A DNA stretch of 64,000 bases from UBA9160 sp035489755 (GTDB lineage Bacteria > Myxococcota_A > UBA9160). The notes beneath the pieces are model-generated. The model was given only the letters and a program-made list of their open reading frames with translations, was not told the DNA's origin and made no database searches. The position numbers and the translations under genes are program-made. Below, piece by piece: positions 54,001-61,888 of the stretch (within the stretch, counting starts at the first letter, position 1; each line of letters opens with the position of its first letter). The stretch is from NCBI GenBank assembly GCA_035489755.1, contig DATGZK010000048.1, positions 1-64,000 of the forward strand, written 5' to 3'.

Positions 54001-54377
54001 TCGGTCAGGCTCCCGGAAACGATCTCGTCCGCGCCGAGCTCGCGGGCCAGCGTCCGCAGCTCCGCATCGTCGGGCTCGGGACGCAGGCGGGCGGCTGCAT
54101 CTTTCACGACCGCTGCGTCCACGGTGTCGATGCGCCCTGCGGCGACGAGACGCTTTTGGAGCAGCTCGGGAATGGAGCGCTGAAGCTCGTCCAGGCTCTT
54201 CGCGCTATGGACCTGCAAGGGAAGGATCGCCACGCTCACCCGGGGCGGAGCCGGCTGGCCGGGGGAGTGGGAGGAGGACCCCGCCGCTGCCAGGGCAGTC
54301 GTCGTGCTGGCAAACAGAGTTAGGCACCAGAGGCTGGCAAGGCGCACCACTCGCGCCGGGAGGCCGTGGGAGCGCAA
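51093..54377 (-). CDS. bamA: Outer membrane assembly factor BamA, large form
   Basis: Omp85 protein that inserts beta-barrels into the outer membrane. The TTG at 54377 is chosen: GGAGGAA stands six bases before it and a signal peptide follows directly (residues 1-32, VVRLASLWCLTLFASTTTAL). The 1094-residue protein exceeds the usual 750-900. Residues about 45-175 form an extra domain (VSVAILPLQ, then LGADEIVSGSLTELAGHF) resembling TolB-N/FlgT-like folds. I count six POTRA repeats at about 181-255, 266-337, 338-415, 417-510, 512-588 and 591-664. The barrel (667-1094) has the loop-6 motif QLRGYKSRTVGP and ends in the Phe-terminated signal FEFSVGGANF. Loops hold six cysteines. Confidence 0.96.
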   Translation of the reverse strand: MRSHGLPARVVRLASLWCLTLFASTTTALAAAGSSSHSPGQPAPPRVSVAILPLQVHSAKSLDELQRSIPELLQKRLVAAGRIDTVDAAVVKDAAARLRPEPDDAELRTLARELGADEIVSGSLTELAGHFSLDVRVTPRDPQVASQSMVFTAESEEALQDRVNELADRIISVASGTSRALVLDVTVESPLEVDATVKSNLRTRVGQPYDGDTAREDVATLKALPGIATATVQTEYRSGGVAVHFRLVPAERILGSAKPAGKTDRVADVRVRGNRRIEADAIRARISTKAGDPYNAARISSDVHAVFGLGFFRNVKVFSEETAEGRIVTFEVEENPVVRQVAISGNEGVDADKIRDALTLTTGSTLDYPLLYENTARVEALYRAQGYYLAKVHHTIQPISADAVAVTFEVDEGEKLKLEEIRFEGNHAISTSELTSGMQTKPWHFWSYVTTYLDKSGTYSEPVFTQDLRLVEQKYTDKGYLQVEVGEPHVEPEKDGLVVTVEIKEGDQFRVGKLDIGGDTTVDIEQVQKSLKLKTGDVFNRSFLTKDVEALTHQYTDRGYYFANVNPETKLDSDTKVVDVTFQVERGSLYFIREIEVTGNTTTIDPVLRREMQLVEGQLWSARAIDVSKQRLQNLGYFEEVNFEPKPTDTQGQLDLGVKVVEKPTGSLSFGAGYSSQDKFIFSGSLAQSNLFGRGYGVQVSGDIGGLANRFFLSFSDPYFFDSSWSLGTTLYRTQVQYSDFTETRTGFDFTFGHALNEENTARGFAGYSFSQQSITQASSIQATDMVFRQSLSGQQSTSLATLSFRGEQLDNRIAPKEGYQYGGSLDFAGLGGFTKFLRTEGKLAYYLPAPSWIPLPSTFAFFARTGYTIPFNNISDYNLGPNNQDVCVFSDQNCFLGALDRDIKLPLSERYFLGGLGTYQLRGYKSRTVGPRRSTLYCTGLGCALGVAANKSSLFAPLGVDPTTGQCVGSLFFQGNGPGTCNNIRATQTSQFNYIKGTDVIGGNKFLSLSVEYRFPISEALGLMGILFLDAGNAFAENENMFDVSNWRYGTGVGALWLSPFGPLQGFLGFPLNPLKGVDSSVDFEFSVGGANF

Positions 54378-54484
54378 CCAATTCCTCCGCGCGCTAGCAC
54401 CACCCGAGGGGGTTGTGAATGCGGCACCTAAGGCCGGGGAGGCAAGCCGTCGAGCTTCTTGAGGAGCCCCCATCAGGCCCGCGC

Positions 54485-54514
54485 ATTCTACTCGCCAGAG
54501 CTCTCGGGAGGCAA
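54485..54514 (-). promoter_or_regulatory. bamA promoter
   Basis: Minus strand TTGCCT at 54514-54509, an 18-base spacer and TAGAAT at 54490-54485, a five-of-six match to the -10. The leader to the TTG start at 54377 would be about 100 bases. The rest of the 193-base gap to lolD (54378-54570) shows a short CTAGAA/TTCTAG inverted repeat at 54560-54574 over the lolD stop but no T-run. This promoter would let bamA and the lpx genes be transcribed apart from the upstream genes. Confidence 0.7.
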
Positions 54515-54570
54515 CCCCCACGCGCCCTGTTTCTGCTTGCCGTGCGCGCGGTTAACGACCTAGAAGCATT

Positions 54571-55242
54571 CTAGAGCTTACCCTCGACGAGTGTGACCGT
54601 GCGCCCCAGCCGGGAAGCGAGGGCCGGATTGTGGGTCACGATGACGAGGGCCGTCCCGCGGGTGCGATTCATGTGGAGCAGTAGGTCCTCCACCCGCTCC
54701 CCGGTCACCGGATCGAGGTTTCCGGTCGGCTCGTCGGCCAGCACAAGCGGCGGATTCATCACGAGGGCGCGTGCCACCGCGACCCGTTGACGCTCGCCCC
54801 CGGAAAGCTTTCCGATCCGATGGTGCAGCCGATGGCCAAGGTCCACCTCTTCGAGCATCGCGACCGCCCGCTGGCGCATCTCGCCGAAGTCGAAGCCCCG
54901 CACGAGGCCCGGCATCATCACATTCTCGACGGCGTCGAACTCCGGCAGCAAGTGGTGGAACTGGAAGACGAAGCCGAGGGATTCAGAACGAAAGCGGGCA
55001 AGGCCTTGAGGGCTCTTTGCGAACAGATCGTCGCCGCGGAAGTAGACGTGCCCGGCCGTGGGGCGATCGAGCGTGCCGAGGATATACAGCAGCGTCGACT
55101 TGCCGACGCCCGACTGGCCGACAATGGCGAGGCGCTCGCCGGCCCGGAGCGAGAAGTCGACGCCGCGCAGCACCTCGACGCGCCCTTCGCCGGTGGCGAA
55201 CGACTTGTGCACACCCTCCACCCGCAGCAGCTCATCACTCAT
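54571..55242 (-). CDS. lolD: Lipoprotein-releasing system ATP-binding protein
   Basis: 223-residue ABC ATPase powering lipoprotein release from the inner membrane to LolA. Walker A GQSGVGKSTLLYILG near residues 42-56, the LolD-type SLGFVFQFHHLLPEF in the Q-loop, signature GKLSGGERQRVAVARAL and Walker B VLADEPTGNLD are present. The ATG overlaps the permease stop by eight bases. Confidence 0.96.
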   Translation of the reverse strand: MSDELLRVEGVHKSFATGEGRVEVLRGVDFSLRAGERLAIVGQSGVGKSTLLYILGTLDRPTAGHVYFRGDDLFAKSPQGLARFRSESLGFVFQFHHLLPEFDAVENVMMPGLVRGFDFGEMRQRAVAMLEEVDLGHRLHHRIGKLSGGERQRVAVARALVMNPPLVLADEPTGNLDPVTGERVEDLLLHMNRTRGTALVIVTHNPALASRLGRTVTLVEGKL

Positions 55243-57202
55243 AACGGAGCGCCTCGGCCGGATCGAGGCGCGCACCCTGGCGCGACGGGAGGAGCGTCGC
55301 CCCGAGTGAAAGCACCATCGCGATGACCGCCACGATCGCGATCTGGGTGACGTCGATCTCCCAAGGCAGCTTCGAGAGCTGGTAGACGGAAGCCGGCAGC
55401 GTGTCGATGCCGGTAATCGCCTCGATCTGCCCTTGGATCCAGTCGAGCTGGGTTGTGACGACGATACCGGCCACGACGCCAAGTGCGGTGCCGACAAGAC
55501 CGATCAGCGTCCCTTCGATGGCGAAGATGCGCTCGACGCTCGAATCTTCAGCGCCCATGGTCTTCAAAATGGCGATGTCACTCGATTTCTCCATGATCAT
55601 CATGATGAGCGTCGCGACGATGACGAACGCCGCCACGACCATGATCATGGTCAGCAGGAAGAACATCATGACACGCTCGGTCTTGAGGGCCTGAAAGAAG
55701 TTGGGGAAGTATTCCTTCCAATCGCGCGTGTAATAGGGGAAGCCCACCCGCTGCTGTACCACGCGCGCGATGCGCTGGGAGCGATAGAAATCGTCGACGC
55801 GAACCTCGAGACCGTCGACCACGTCGCCGATGCGTCGAAAGTCCTGCGCTGCGGCGAGGCTCGTGTAGGTGAAGGCTTCATCCCACTGGAAGAAGCTGCT
55901 CTTGAAAACGCCGGCCACGCGGAATCGCTTTAGCCTCGGCGCAGGCCCAAGTGGAGTCGGCGGTCCTCCGAAAGGCGAAACCAGCAAGATCTGGTCGTCG
56001 ACCGTGATTCCGAGCGCGGCCGACAGCTCACTTCCGATCAAGATGCCCGGTGCACCGTCCACGCCCGGGTCATTTGGCTTTCGCGGCTCGAGATCGTCGA
56101 GTCGACCCGACACAATATCGTGAGGGAGAACCGTGACCTCGCCCACATGCGTGGGATCGATCCCACGCAGGCGCACCGCGACGATCTCGCCGCCGCCCCC
56201 CCGGACCATGCCCTCGGCGTCGAGGTAGGGAGAAGCGCCAAGCACCCCGGGAGCTTGACGCACCGTCGCAAGCACATCGCGGTATCCCTCAAACGCGCCA
56301 AGGCCGCTGTGCAAGGTAAAATGCGCTCGGTTGCCAATGATCTCGTCGCGCCAGGTGCGTTCGAATCCGTTCATCACGGAGAGCACGGTGATGATCAGCC
56401 ACACCCCCACCGCGACCCCACCCACGCAGATCGCCGTGATGACTGAGATGAAGGTCTGGCGCCGCTTTGCAACGAGATAGCGCGCGGCGATAAACCACTC
56501 CGCGCTGCGTCGCATATCGAAAAGACCCGCTGCCGCGAGGGGCAAGAGGCCCAGCACGACGGCGCCTCCGAAGAGAACGAGCAAACCGGCCCCGGCGGCC
56601 GCGATCTCCGGACGCGGCGCAGGAAGGGCCGCCGCGACCACGATACCAATGGCCAGCACCGCAGCGAGGATGCGCAACAACTTCTCGACTTCCGCGAGCG
56701 GCGCTCCAGCGCCCCGGATGCGGCGGTGGGCTGCCAGCAAAAGGGCCGCGAGGAGCGCAACCGCAGGGGGCGCCGCGGCCCACAGCAGCTGATGGGTCCC
56801 GCCCACGAGCAGCGCGTAGCCGGCGCCGAGCGTGATCAGCGAGGCGAGACCGAGCCGCGCCGGGGGCAGCCGAAGCAGTGCAAGTCGCGTGAGCAGGGCC
56901 ACCACTGCCACGAGCGGCAGCGCAATGAGCAGGATCCGCGCTTGATCCGTGAGGGACGCGTGGGGTTCTTGGAGATGCACGAAGAGCCCACCCGCGAGGA
57001 TGGCGACTCCCACGCACATCAGAGCCATGCTGCTCCAGCGCCGCGAGGCACGCGCAAAACGTTCGAGCACAATCACCGCGGAGCCCAAGAACAGGATCGT
57101 GAGCGCATTGATTCCGAGAGCGATCGCGATGATGAATCCGAGGGCGAGCGTACCGCCGGCCGCGGTTGCGAGGCTCCACGCTCCGGCGGCGAACGCCTCC
57201 AC
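55235..57202 (-). CDS. LolC/E-family lipoprotein-releasing permease with N-terminal extension
   Basis: 655 residues; ordinary LolC/LolE proteins have about 400-415. From about residue 236 the protein is typical: FIAARYLVAKRRQTFISVIT, VLSVMNGFERTWRDEI, a periplasmic domain, and the FtsX-type C-terminal helices ending in SRQGARLDPAEALRYE. Residues 1-230 add about seven hydrophobic helices with no recognisable family. The start is a GTG overlapping the lysS stop by one base (TAGTG). Only one permease gene is present, as in organisms with a LolF-like homodimer. The reading frame is continuous, so a fusion rather than a start error. Confidence 0.92.
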   Translation of the reverse strand: MEAFAAGAWSLATAAGGTLALGFIIAIALGINALTILFLGSAVIVLERFARASRRWSSMALMCVGVAILAGGLFVHLQEPHASLTDQARILLIALPLVAVVALLTRLALLRLPPARLGLASLITLGAGYALLVGGTHQLLWAAAPPAVALLAALLLAAHRRIRGAGAPLAEVEKLLRILAAVLAIGIVVAAALPAPRPEIAAAGAGLLVLFGGAVVLGLLPLAAAGLFDMRRSAEWFIAARYLVAKRRQTFISVITAICVGGVAVGVWLIITVLSVMNGFERTWRDEIIGNRAHFTLHSGLGAFEGYRDVLATVRQAPGVLGASPYLDAEGMVRGGGGEIVAVRLRGIDPTHVGEVTVLPHDIVSGRLDDLEPRKPNDPGVDGAPGILIGSELSAALGITVDDQILLVSPFGGPPTPLGPAPRLKRFRVAGVFKSSFFQWDEAFTYTSLAAAQDFRRIGDVVDGLEVRVDDFYRSQRIARVVQQRVGFPYYTRDWKEYFPNFFQALKTERVMMFFLLTMIMVVAAFVIVATLIMMIMEKSSDIAILKTMGAEDSSVERIFAIEGTLIGLVGTALGVVAGIVVTTQLDWIQGQIEAITGIDTLPASVYQLSKLPWEIDVTQIAIVAVIAMVLSLGATLLPSRQGARLDPAEALRYE

Positions 57203-58686
57203 TAGGAGTGCTCGGGCCGAAGATGGGGAAACAGGATCGTCTCGCGGAGCGAGGGGGCGTCGGCCAGCACCATCGCAACACGATCGACCCCAATCCCAAG
57301 GCCGCCAGTCGGCGGCATCCCGTGCTCGAGAGCGCGCAGGTAGTCCTCGTCCATGGGATGGGCCTCCTCGTCTCCTGCCTTGGCGTCACCCCGCGCCTGC
57401 TCGAAACGGGCGCGCTGGTCGTCGGGGTCGTTGAGCTCGCTGAATGCGTTGCCGAGCTCCATGCCCGCAACGAAGAGCTCGAAGCGTTCGACGAGTCTTG
57501 GATCGTCGGTCTTGCGCTTGGCGAGGGGCGAGAGCTCGAGCGGATAGTCGATGATGAAGGTCGGTTGCACGAGTGCGGGCTCGACGAATTTGCTGAAGAG
57601 CTCGTCCACGGTCTTTCCCCAAGTCGACTGGGGCTCGATTTCGAGCTTGTGTCGTTTGACCGCCTCCGCCAGCCGCTCAGGCGTCGACGCAGCGGGGTCG
57701 AGGATATCGACCTTCGTAGCCTCGAGGATCGCCTCGCGCATCGTGCGTTTCGGCCAGCTCCCCGAGAAATCGATCTCCTTGCCCTGAAACATCACCGAGA
57801 GTCCTCCCAGCACCCGTTCGACAACCTCCTGCAGCATGTCCTGCGCGAGTTCCATCATCTGGCCGTAGTCGGCAAAGGCCTGATAGCACTCCATCATGGT
57901 GAACTCAGGGTTGTGTTTGCGCGACACTCCCTCGTTGCGAAAGTTGCGACCGATCTCGTAGACCCGGTCGATTCCGCCGATGATCAGCCGCTTTAGGTAC
58001 AGCTCATCAGAGATCCGCAGATAGAGATCCTGCGCATAGAGATTGTGGTGGGTCGTGAACGGGCGCGCTGCGGCGCCGCCATATAGCGGCTGAAGCACAG
58101 GCGTCTCGACCTCGAGGAAACCGCGTGCGTCAAGAAATGCACGGATGGCCGATACCGTCCGGCTCCGGACCAGGGCCACACGCCGCACCTCCTCGTTGAC
58201 GAGCAAATCGAGGTAGCGCTGGCGAAAGCGCGCCTCGACGTCCGCGAGGCCGTGCCACTTCTCCGGCAACGGACGCAGGCTCTTGGCAAGAAGTTGAAGC
58301 GTTTCCGCGGCGACTGTGAGCTCACCCGTGCGTGTTCGCCAGGCACGACCCTCGACGCGCACAAAGTCACCGACGTCGAGTTGATCGAGGAGCTGGAAGA
58401 CCGCGTCGGGAGCCTCGCCGAGGCGTGCACTGGCCTGGATCCGCGCGCCGTTTTCGACAAGGTCGAAGAACCGCAGACGACCAAAGCTCCTCATCGACGT
58501 GATGCGGCCTGCGATCGCGATCCTCCGTGCCTGTGCATCGAGGGCGGCGGCATCTTGCGTCTCGAACTCGAGCCGCACTTGCGCGATCGGCTGGCGTGCG
58601 CCGGTACGCGCGGGATAGGGCTCAATACCCTGCTTGCGCAGCGCCTCGAGGCGCGCGCGGCGGCTTTCCCGCTCGGCTTCGCTCAC
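57202..58686 (-). CDS. lysS: Lysyl-tRNA synthetase, class II
   Basis: 494 residues. N-terminal OB-fold anticodon-binding domain (about 55-160, IAGRITSMRSFGRLRFFDLV), then the class II core with FLEVETPVLQPLYGGAAARP (motif 1), RNFRNEGVSRKHNPEFTMMEC (motif 2, in two overlapping parts) and GLGIGVDRVAMVLADAPS (motif 3). The GTG start overlaps the prfB stop (GTGA). Being coupled to prfB repeats the prfB-lysS pairing known from E. coli. Confidence 0.97.
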   Translation of the reverse strand: MSEAERESRRARLEALRKQGIEPYPARTGARQPIAQVRLEFETQDAAALDAQARRIAIAGRITSMRSFGRLRFFDLVENGARIQASARLGEAPDAVFQLLDQLDVGDFVRVEGRAWRTRTGELTVAAETLQLLAKSLRPLPEKWHGLADVEARFRQRYLDLLVNEEVRRVALVRSRTVSAIRAFLDARGFLEVETPVLQPLYGGAAARPFTTHHNLYAQDLYLRISDELYLKRLIIGGIDRVYEIGRNFRNEGVSRKHNPEFTMMECYQAFADYGQMMELAQDMLQEVVERVLGGLSVMFQGKEIDFSGSWPKRTMREAILEATKVDILDPAASTPERLAEAVKRHKLEIEPQSTWGKTVDELFSKFVEPALVQPTFIIDYPLELSPLAKRKTDDPRLVERFELFVAGMELGNAFSELNDPDDQRARFEQARGDAKAGDEEAHPMDEDYLRALEHGMPPTGGLGIGVDRVAMVLADAPSLRETILFPHLRPEHS

Positions 58687-59847
58687 GCCCGCTCCTGGCG
58701 CTCGCCGCGAGGACTCTCCGCACGCTCGAGCAACGTCGCACGGATGAAGGCGTCCAAGTCACCTTCGAGCACACCTTGGGCATTGCCCACTTCGACGCCG
58801 GTACGATGGTCCTTCACGCGCTGGCTTGGGTGGAGCGTGTAGGATCGGATCTGATTGCCGAAGTTCACGTCGCGTCGCTCGCCCCGAAGTGCTGCAAGCT
58901 TTGCCTCCTGCTCTTCGCGTGCGCGCTCATAGAGTCGGGCGCGCAGCACCTTCATTGCAGCGGACCGGTTCTTGTGCTGAGAGCGCTCGTTCTGGCATTG
59001 CACCACGATGCCAGTCGGAAGGTGGGTGATTCGTACCGCAGAGTCGGTCTTGTTAACGTGCTGGCCGCCTGCACCTCCCGCGCGATAGGTGTCGACGCGC
59101 AGATCATTGTCGTCAATCTCAACCTCGACTGCATCGTCGATCTCCGGGACCACCGAGACGCTGGCGAAGGCGGTGTGGCGGCGGTGCTGCGAATCGAACG
59201 GCGAGATCCGCACGAGCCGATGCACCCCTTCCTCGGTCTTGAGGTAGCCGAAGGCGTAGTCGCCGGAGACCGTGACCGTCGCGCTGCGCAGCCCCGCCTC
59301 CTCGCCAGCTTGCACATCCAGGATTTCGGTCTTGAAGCCGTGGTTCTCGGCCCAGCGCAAGTACATCCGCAGCAACATTTCGGCCCAGTCGCAGGCGTCG
59401 GTGCCGCCGGCCCCCGCGTTAATGGAGACAATGGCATTGCTGGGATCGTGCTCGCCGCCGAGCAGCCTTCGCAGCTCCGCCTCGTCGAGCGCGCGCTCCG
59501 CCTCGTCGAGCTTGCCTGCCGCCTCGGCGCGGGTCGCAGCGTCGTCTGCTTCACGGGCAAGCTCAAGCAGTACGTCAGCGTCTTCCAGGGTGCGGTCCTG
59601 TCGGCCGAAGAATTCGAGCTCCCGCTCGACGCTACGCTTTTCCCGAAGCAGCTTTTCGGCACGGGCCCGATCCTCCCAAAGGTCTGGCCGAGCCGAATCG
59701 CGCTCGAGTTCCTGTTGTCGGGCGGCTAGGGCGGCGAGGTCAAAGTCGCCCCCGAAGCTCGGAGAGGCGCGCCCGCAGTCGGTGCAGGCGGTCGCTCAGC
59801 TCCCCCGGATCGAGCGACACCGTCGGCTGGCTAGATAGCTCACTCAC
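58683..59847 (-). CDS. prfB: Peptide chain release factor 2, with programmed +1 frameshift
   Basis: RF2 ends translation at UGA and UAA. Synthesis needs two frames. The first starts at the GTG 59847 (overlapping the lnt stop, GTGA), encodes 35 residues ending LSELRGRL and stops at TGA 59742-59740. After CTT the ribosome shifts by +1 and continues DLAALAARQQELERDSARPD and so on to 58683, about 387 residues in all. The codon-recognition tripeptide SPF is in VRISPFDSQHRRH and the catalytic GGQ in AGGAGGQHVNKTDS. The coiled domain 1 contains a small tandem repeat. Annotating only the downstream ORF (from about 59378) would lose domain 1. Confidence 0.97.
59474..59511. repeat. 21-base tandem duplication in prfB
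   Basis: GCTCCGCCTCGTCGAGC occurs at 59474-59490 and again at 59495-59511, a period of 21 bases (seven codons). It encodes LDEAERA followed by LDEAELR in the helical domain 1. In-frame, so harmless to reading; a helix-lengthening duplication of two turns. Confidence 0.8.
59739..59754 (-). promoter_or_regulatory. RF2 programmed frameshift site
   Basis: On the minus strand GGGGG (59753-59749), three bases (CGA), then CTT-TGA-C (59745-59739). The layout equals the E. coli site, a Shine-Dalgarno-like run, three bases, CUU UGA C. The internal Shine-Dalgarno and slow decoding of UGA push the ribosome into the +1 frame, so low RF2 raises RF2 synthesis. Both flanking frames align with RF2 sequence exactly across this point. 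Confidence 0.95.
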
Positions 59848-61448
59848 TTCTTTGTTTTCCCTTCGCTTCTCCGTCGGAGGATCAGCGCGGCGGCGACTGC
59901 TCCGCAGCACGCCCATGCAAACACGTCACCGTGTCTGACGTAAAACGAATCTCCGGCTGCTCCGGGTCGCAGGGGGATGTCGTCCACGAGAAGACCTCGC
60001 TCGAAGATCCTGGTCTGGCTCCGTATACCCCCGCGATCATCGATGAACGCTGAGACACCGGTGTTTGCGGCCCGCGCGGTCCAGACGCGTGTCTCAGCCG
60101 ACCTGAGCGCCGTGATCGCGAGGAACTGGTAGGGCGCCCCCGTTCGCCCGTACCAGGCGTCGTTCGTGATCGCGAGAAGCACCGATCCGCCGCTCGCCAC
60201 AAACCCACGCACCAGATCCGGGAACAGCAACTCATAGCAAATCGGGATCCCGACAGGCACCGGCTCTGGAGCCTCAAGGGCGCTGCTCTCTCCGGGGTGG
60301 GTGGGCGGAGGGAGCCGCACGACGCGCGGCCCAGGGCCTGCGGTCACGTTGTCCGGCGCCATGCCACGAGCAACGGCACCGATCAGGAGACCCAGCAGGC
60401 GCCGCAGCGGAACGTACTCTCCGAACGGTACGAGGTGTGCCTTGTCGTAGCGTTCGATCTGCCGTCCGGCGGGATTGAACACGTAGGCGCTGTCATAGTA
60501 ACGGTAGGCTCGGCCGACGGGCTCAACCCCGACCGCGCCCACCACCAGCACGACCGCCTGATCCCGGGCGAGGCCCTCGATGCGCTCTCGGAAGTCCGGG
60601 TCCGTTTCGAGGGAGCCGGGCACCGCGGTCTCCGGCCAAACGACGACTTCGGCGCCTTCGGCACGTGCCCTGCGGGTCAGCTCCTCGTAGATCCGCAGCG
60701 TCACTTCCTGCCATTCATGGCTCCATTTCACGCCCTGATCGATGTTCCCCTGGAGCACCGCCACCCGGATCTTCTGGCCCGAAGGGGGTGTGGGCTGCGC
60801 GCCGATCCAGGCGCCCGCAGCAAGCGCCGTGAACGTGACCGCGCACGCGGCCAGCGATCGAAGCGGTGGCCGCTTTCCCTCTCCCGTCGCACTGACAAGT
60901 GCGCTCACGCCGAGGGAGCCAAGCACCGTGATGAACGAGAGCCCATAGACTCCACCGATCGGCGCAAGCGCCATCAAAGCGAAGTTCTGATGCTGGGCGT
61001 ATCCCAGCACGGCCCATGGGAAGCCGGACAGGAGATGGTGTCGCAGGTAGTCAAGAGCGGTCCACAACGCCGCCAAGGCGAAGGGTCCCGCGCGCCCGCG
61101 CAACTCGAGAATGCCCATCCCAGCGCCAAAGGCTGCTCCGAACAGAGCGATATACGCGGCAAGGGCGATGGGTGCCAAGACGCCGACGAGGACGGGCGCC
61201 TCGCCATACACCACCGTCACCACGTAGATCCAGTGCAGAATCGCCGCGTGTGCGATGAGACTGGCGAGAAACCCCCAGCGCGCGGCGGACGCCGGCGCGA
61301 GGCCCCGAAGACCAGCAACCAAGCAAGCCGGAGGGACCCAGGCCAGTAGGAATCCCAGATCGATCACACGGTCGCCCACCGGGTGGGGAAACGCGAGAAA
61401 GCTTGAGACGAGGTAACCGGCGAGCCACCCCGCCCGGCTTCGGGTCAT
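59844..61448 (-). CDS. lnt: Apolipoprotein N-acyltransferase
   Basis: 534-residue inner-membrane enzyme that adds the third acyl chain to lipoproteins. About seven to eight helices surround a nitrilase-like periplasmic domain starting IRVAVLQGNIDQGVKW. The catalytic triad is visible: Glu in VVWPETAVPGS (near residue 269), Lys in YDKAHLVPFGEYVPLR (near 336) and Cys in GIPICYELLFPDLVR (near 403). The ATG overlaps the ybeY stop (ATGA) and the gene end overlaps prfB. With lolCD downstream, lipoprotein maturation and sorting are encoded together. Confidence 0.97.
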   Translation of the reverse strand: MTRSRAGWLAGYLVSSFLAFPHPVGDRVIDLGFLLAWVPPACLVAGLRGLAPASAARWGFLASLIAHAAILHWIYVVTVVYGEAPVLVGVLAPIALAAYIALFGAAFGAGMGILELRGRAGPFALAALWTALDYLRHHLLSGFPWAVLGYAQHQNFALMALAPIGGVYGLSFITVLGSLGVSALVSATGEGKRPPLRSLAACAVTFTALAAGAWIGAQPTPPSGQKIRVAVLQGNIDQGVKWSHEWQEVTLRIYEELTRRARAEGAEVVVWPETAVPGSLETDPDFRERIEGLARDQAVVLVVGAVGVEPVGRAYRYYDSAYVFNPAGRQIERYDKAHLVPFGEYVPLRRLLGLLIGAVARGMAPDNVTAGPGPRVVRLPPPTHPGESSALEAPEPVPVGIPICYELLFPDLVRGFVASGGSVLLAITNDAWYGRTGAPYQFLAITALRSAETRVWTARAANTGVSAFIDDRGGIRSQTRIFERGLLVDDIPLRPGAAGDSFYVRHGDVFAWACCGAVAAALILRRRSEGKTKK

Positions 61449-61888
61449 GGAGCCAGGGCTCGGGCCACACGGCGCTCCTCGGCACGCATTCGCCTGGCTT
61501 CGGCGGAACGCACGTGGTCGTGTCCAAGCAAGTGAAGGACGCCGTGAATCAGCAGCCGTACGACCTCGTCATTGAGGTCCCGGCCTGTGTCACGCGCCTG
61601 TCGCGCAGCGGTTTCGATTCCGATCACTACATCGCCGAGCAGCCCCCCTCGGAACTGTGCATGGGAGCCCTCGAGAAGTGAGAAGGAGAGTACGTCCGTC
61701 GGACGCCGCTTGCCGCGGTGCGCGGCGTTCAGGGACTCCATGGCGCCATCCTCGACCAAGGAGACGGACAGCTCAGCGCCCTCGCAACCCAGCACACCGA
61801 GAATGCAGCGCGCGCGGTGCCGCAGGAGACGCTTGTCGACAACGGGCAACCCCCGGCGCCGAGGGGGCCCGGCGAGGCGCACGATCAT
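61445..61888 (-). CDS. ybeY: Endoribonuclease YbeY
   Basis: 147-residue zinc-dependent RNase for 16S rRNA 3' processing and ribosome quality control. The metal-binding motif HGVLHLLGHDH is near residues 114-124, preceded by RRPTDVLSFSLLEG and LGDVVIGIETAARQA. The ATG overlaps the phoH stop (ATGA). The phoH-ybeY-lnt order is widespread. Confidence 0.96.
   Translation of the reverse strand: MIVRLAGPPRRRGLPVVDKRLLRHRARCILGVLGCEGAELSVSLVEDGAMESLNAAHRGKRRPTDVLSFSLLEGSHAQFRGGLLGDVVIGIETAARQARDTGRDLNDEVVRLLIHGVLHLLGHDHVRSAEARRMRAEERRVARALAP

Noticed and set aside
54560..54574. CTAGAA-GCA-TTCTAG hairpin at the lolD stop, as terminator
   Set aside because: The stem is short, AT-rich and not followed by a T-run; it also contains the stop codon.
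59378..59847. prfB as a pseudogene broken by a frameshift
   Set aside because: The break sits exactly on the conserved CTTTGAC recoding site with the Shine-Dalgarno-like GGGGG at the standard distance, so it is programmed frameshifting, not damage.
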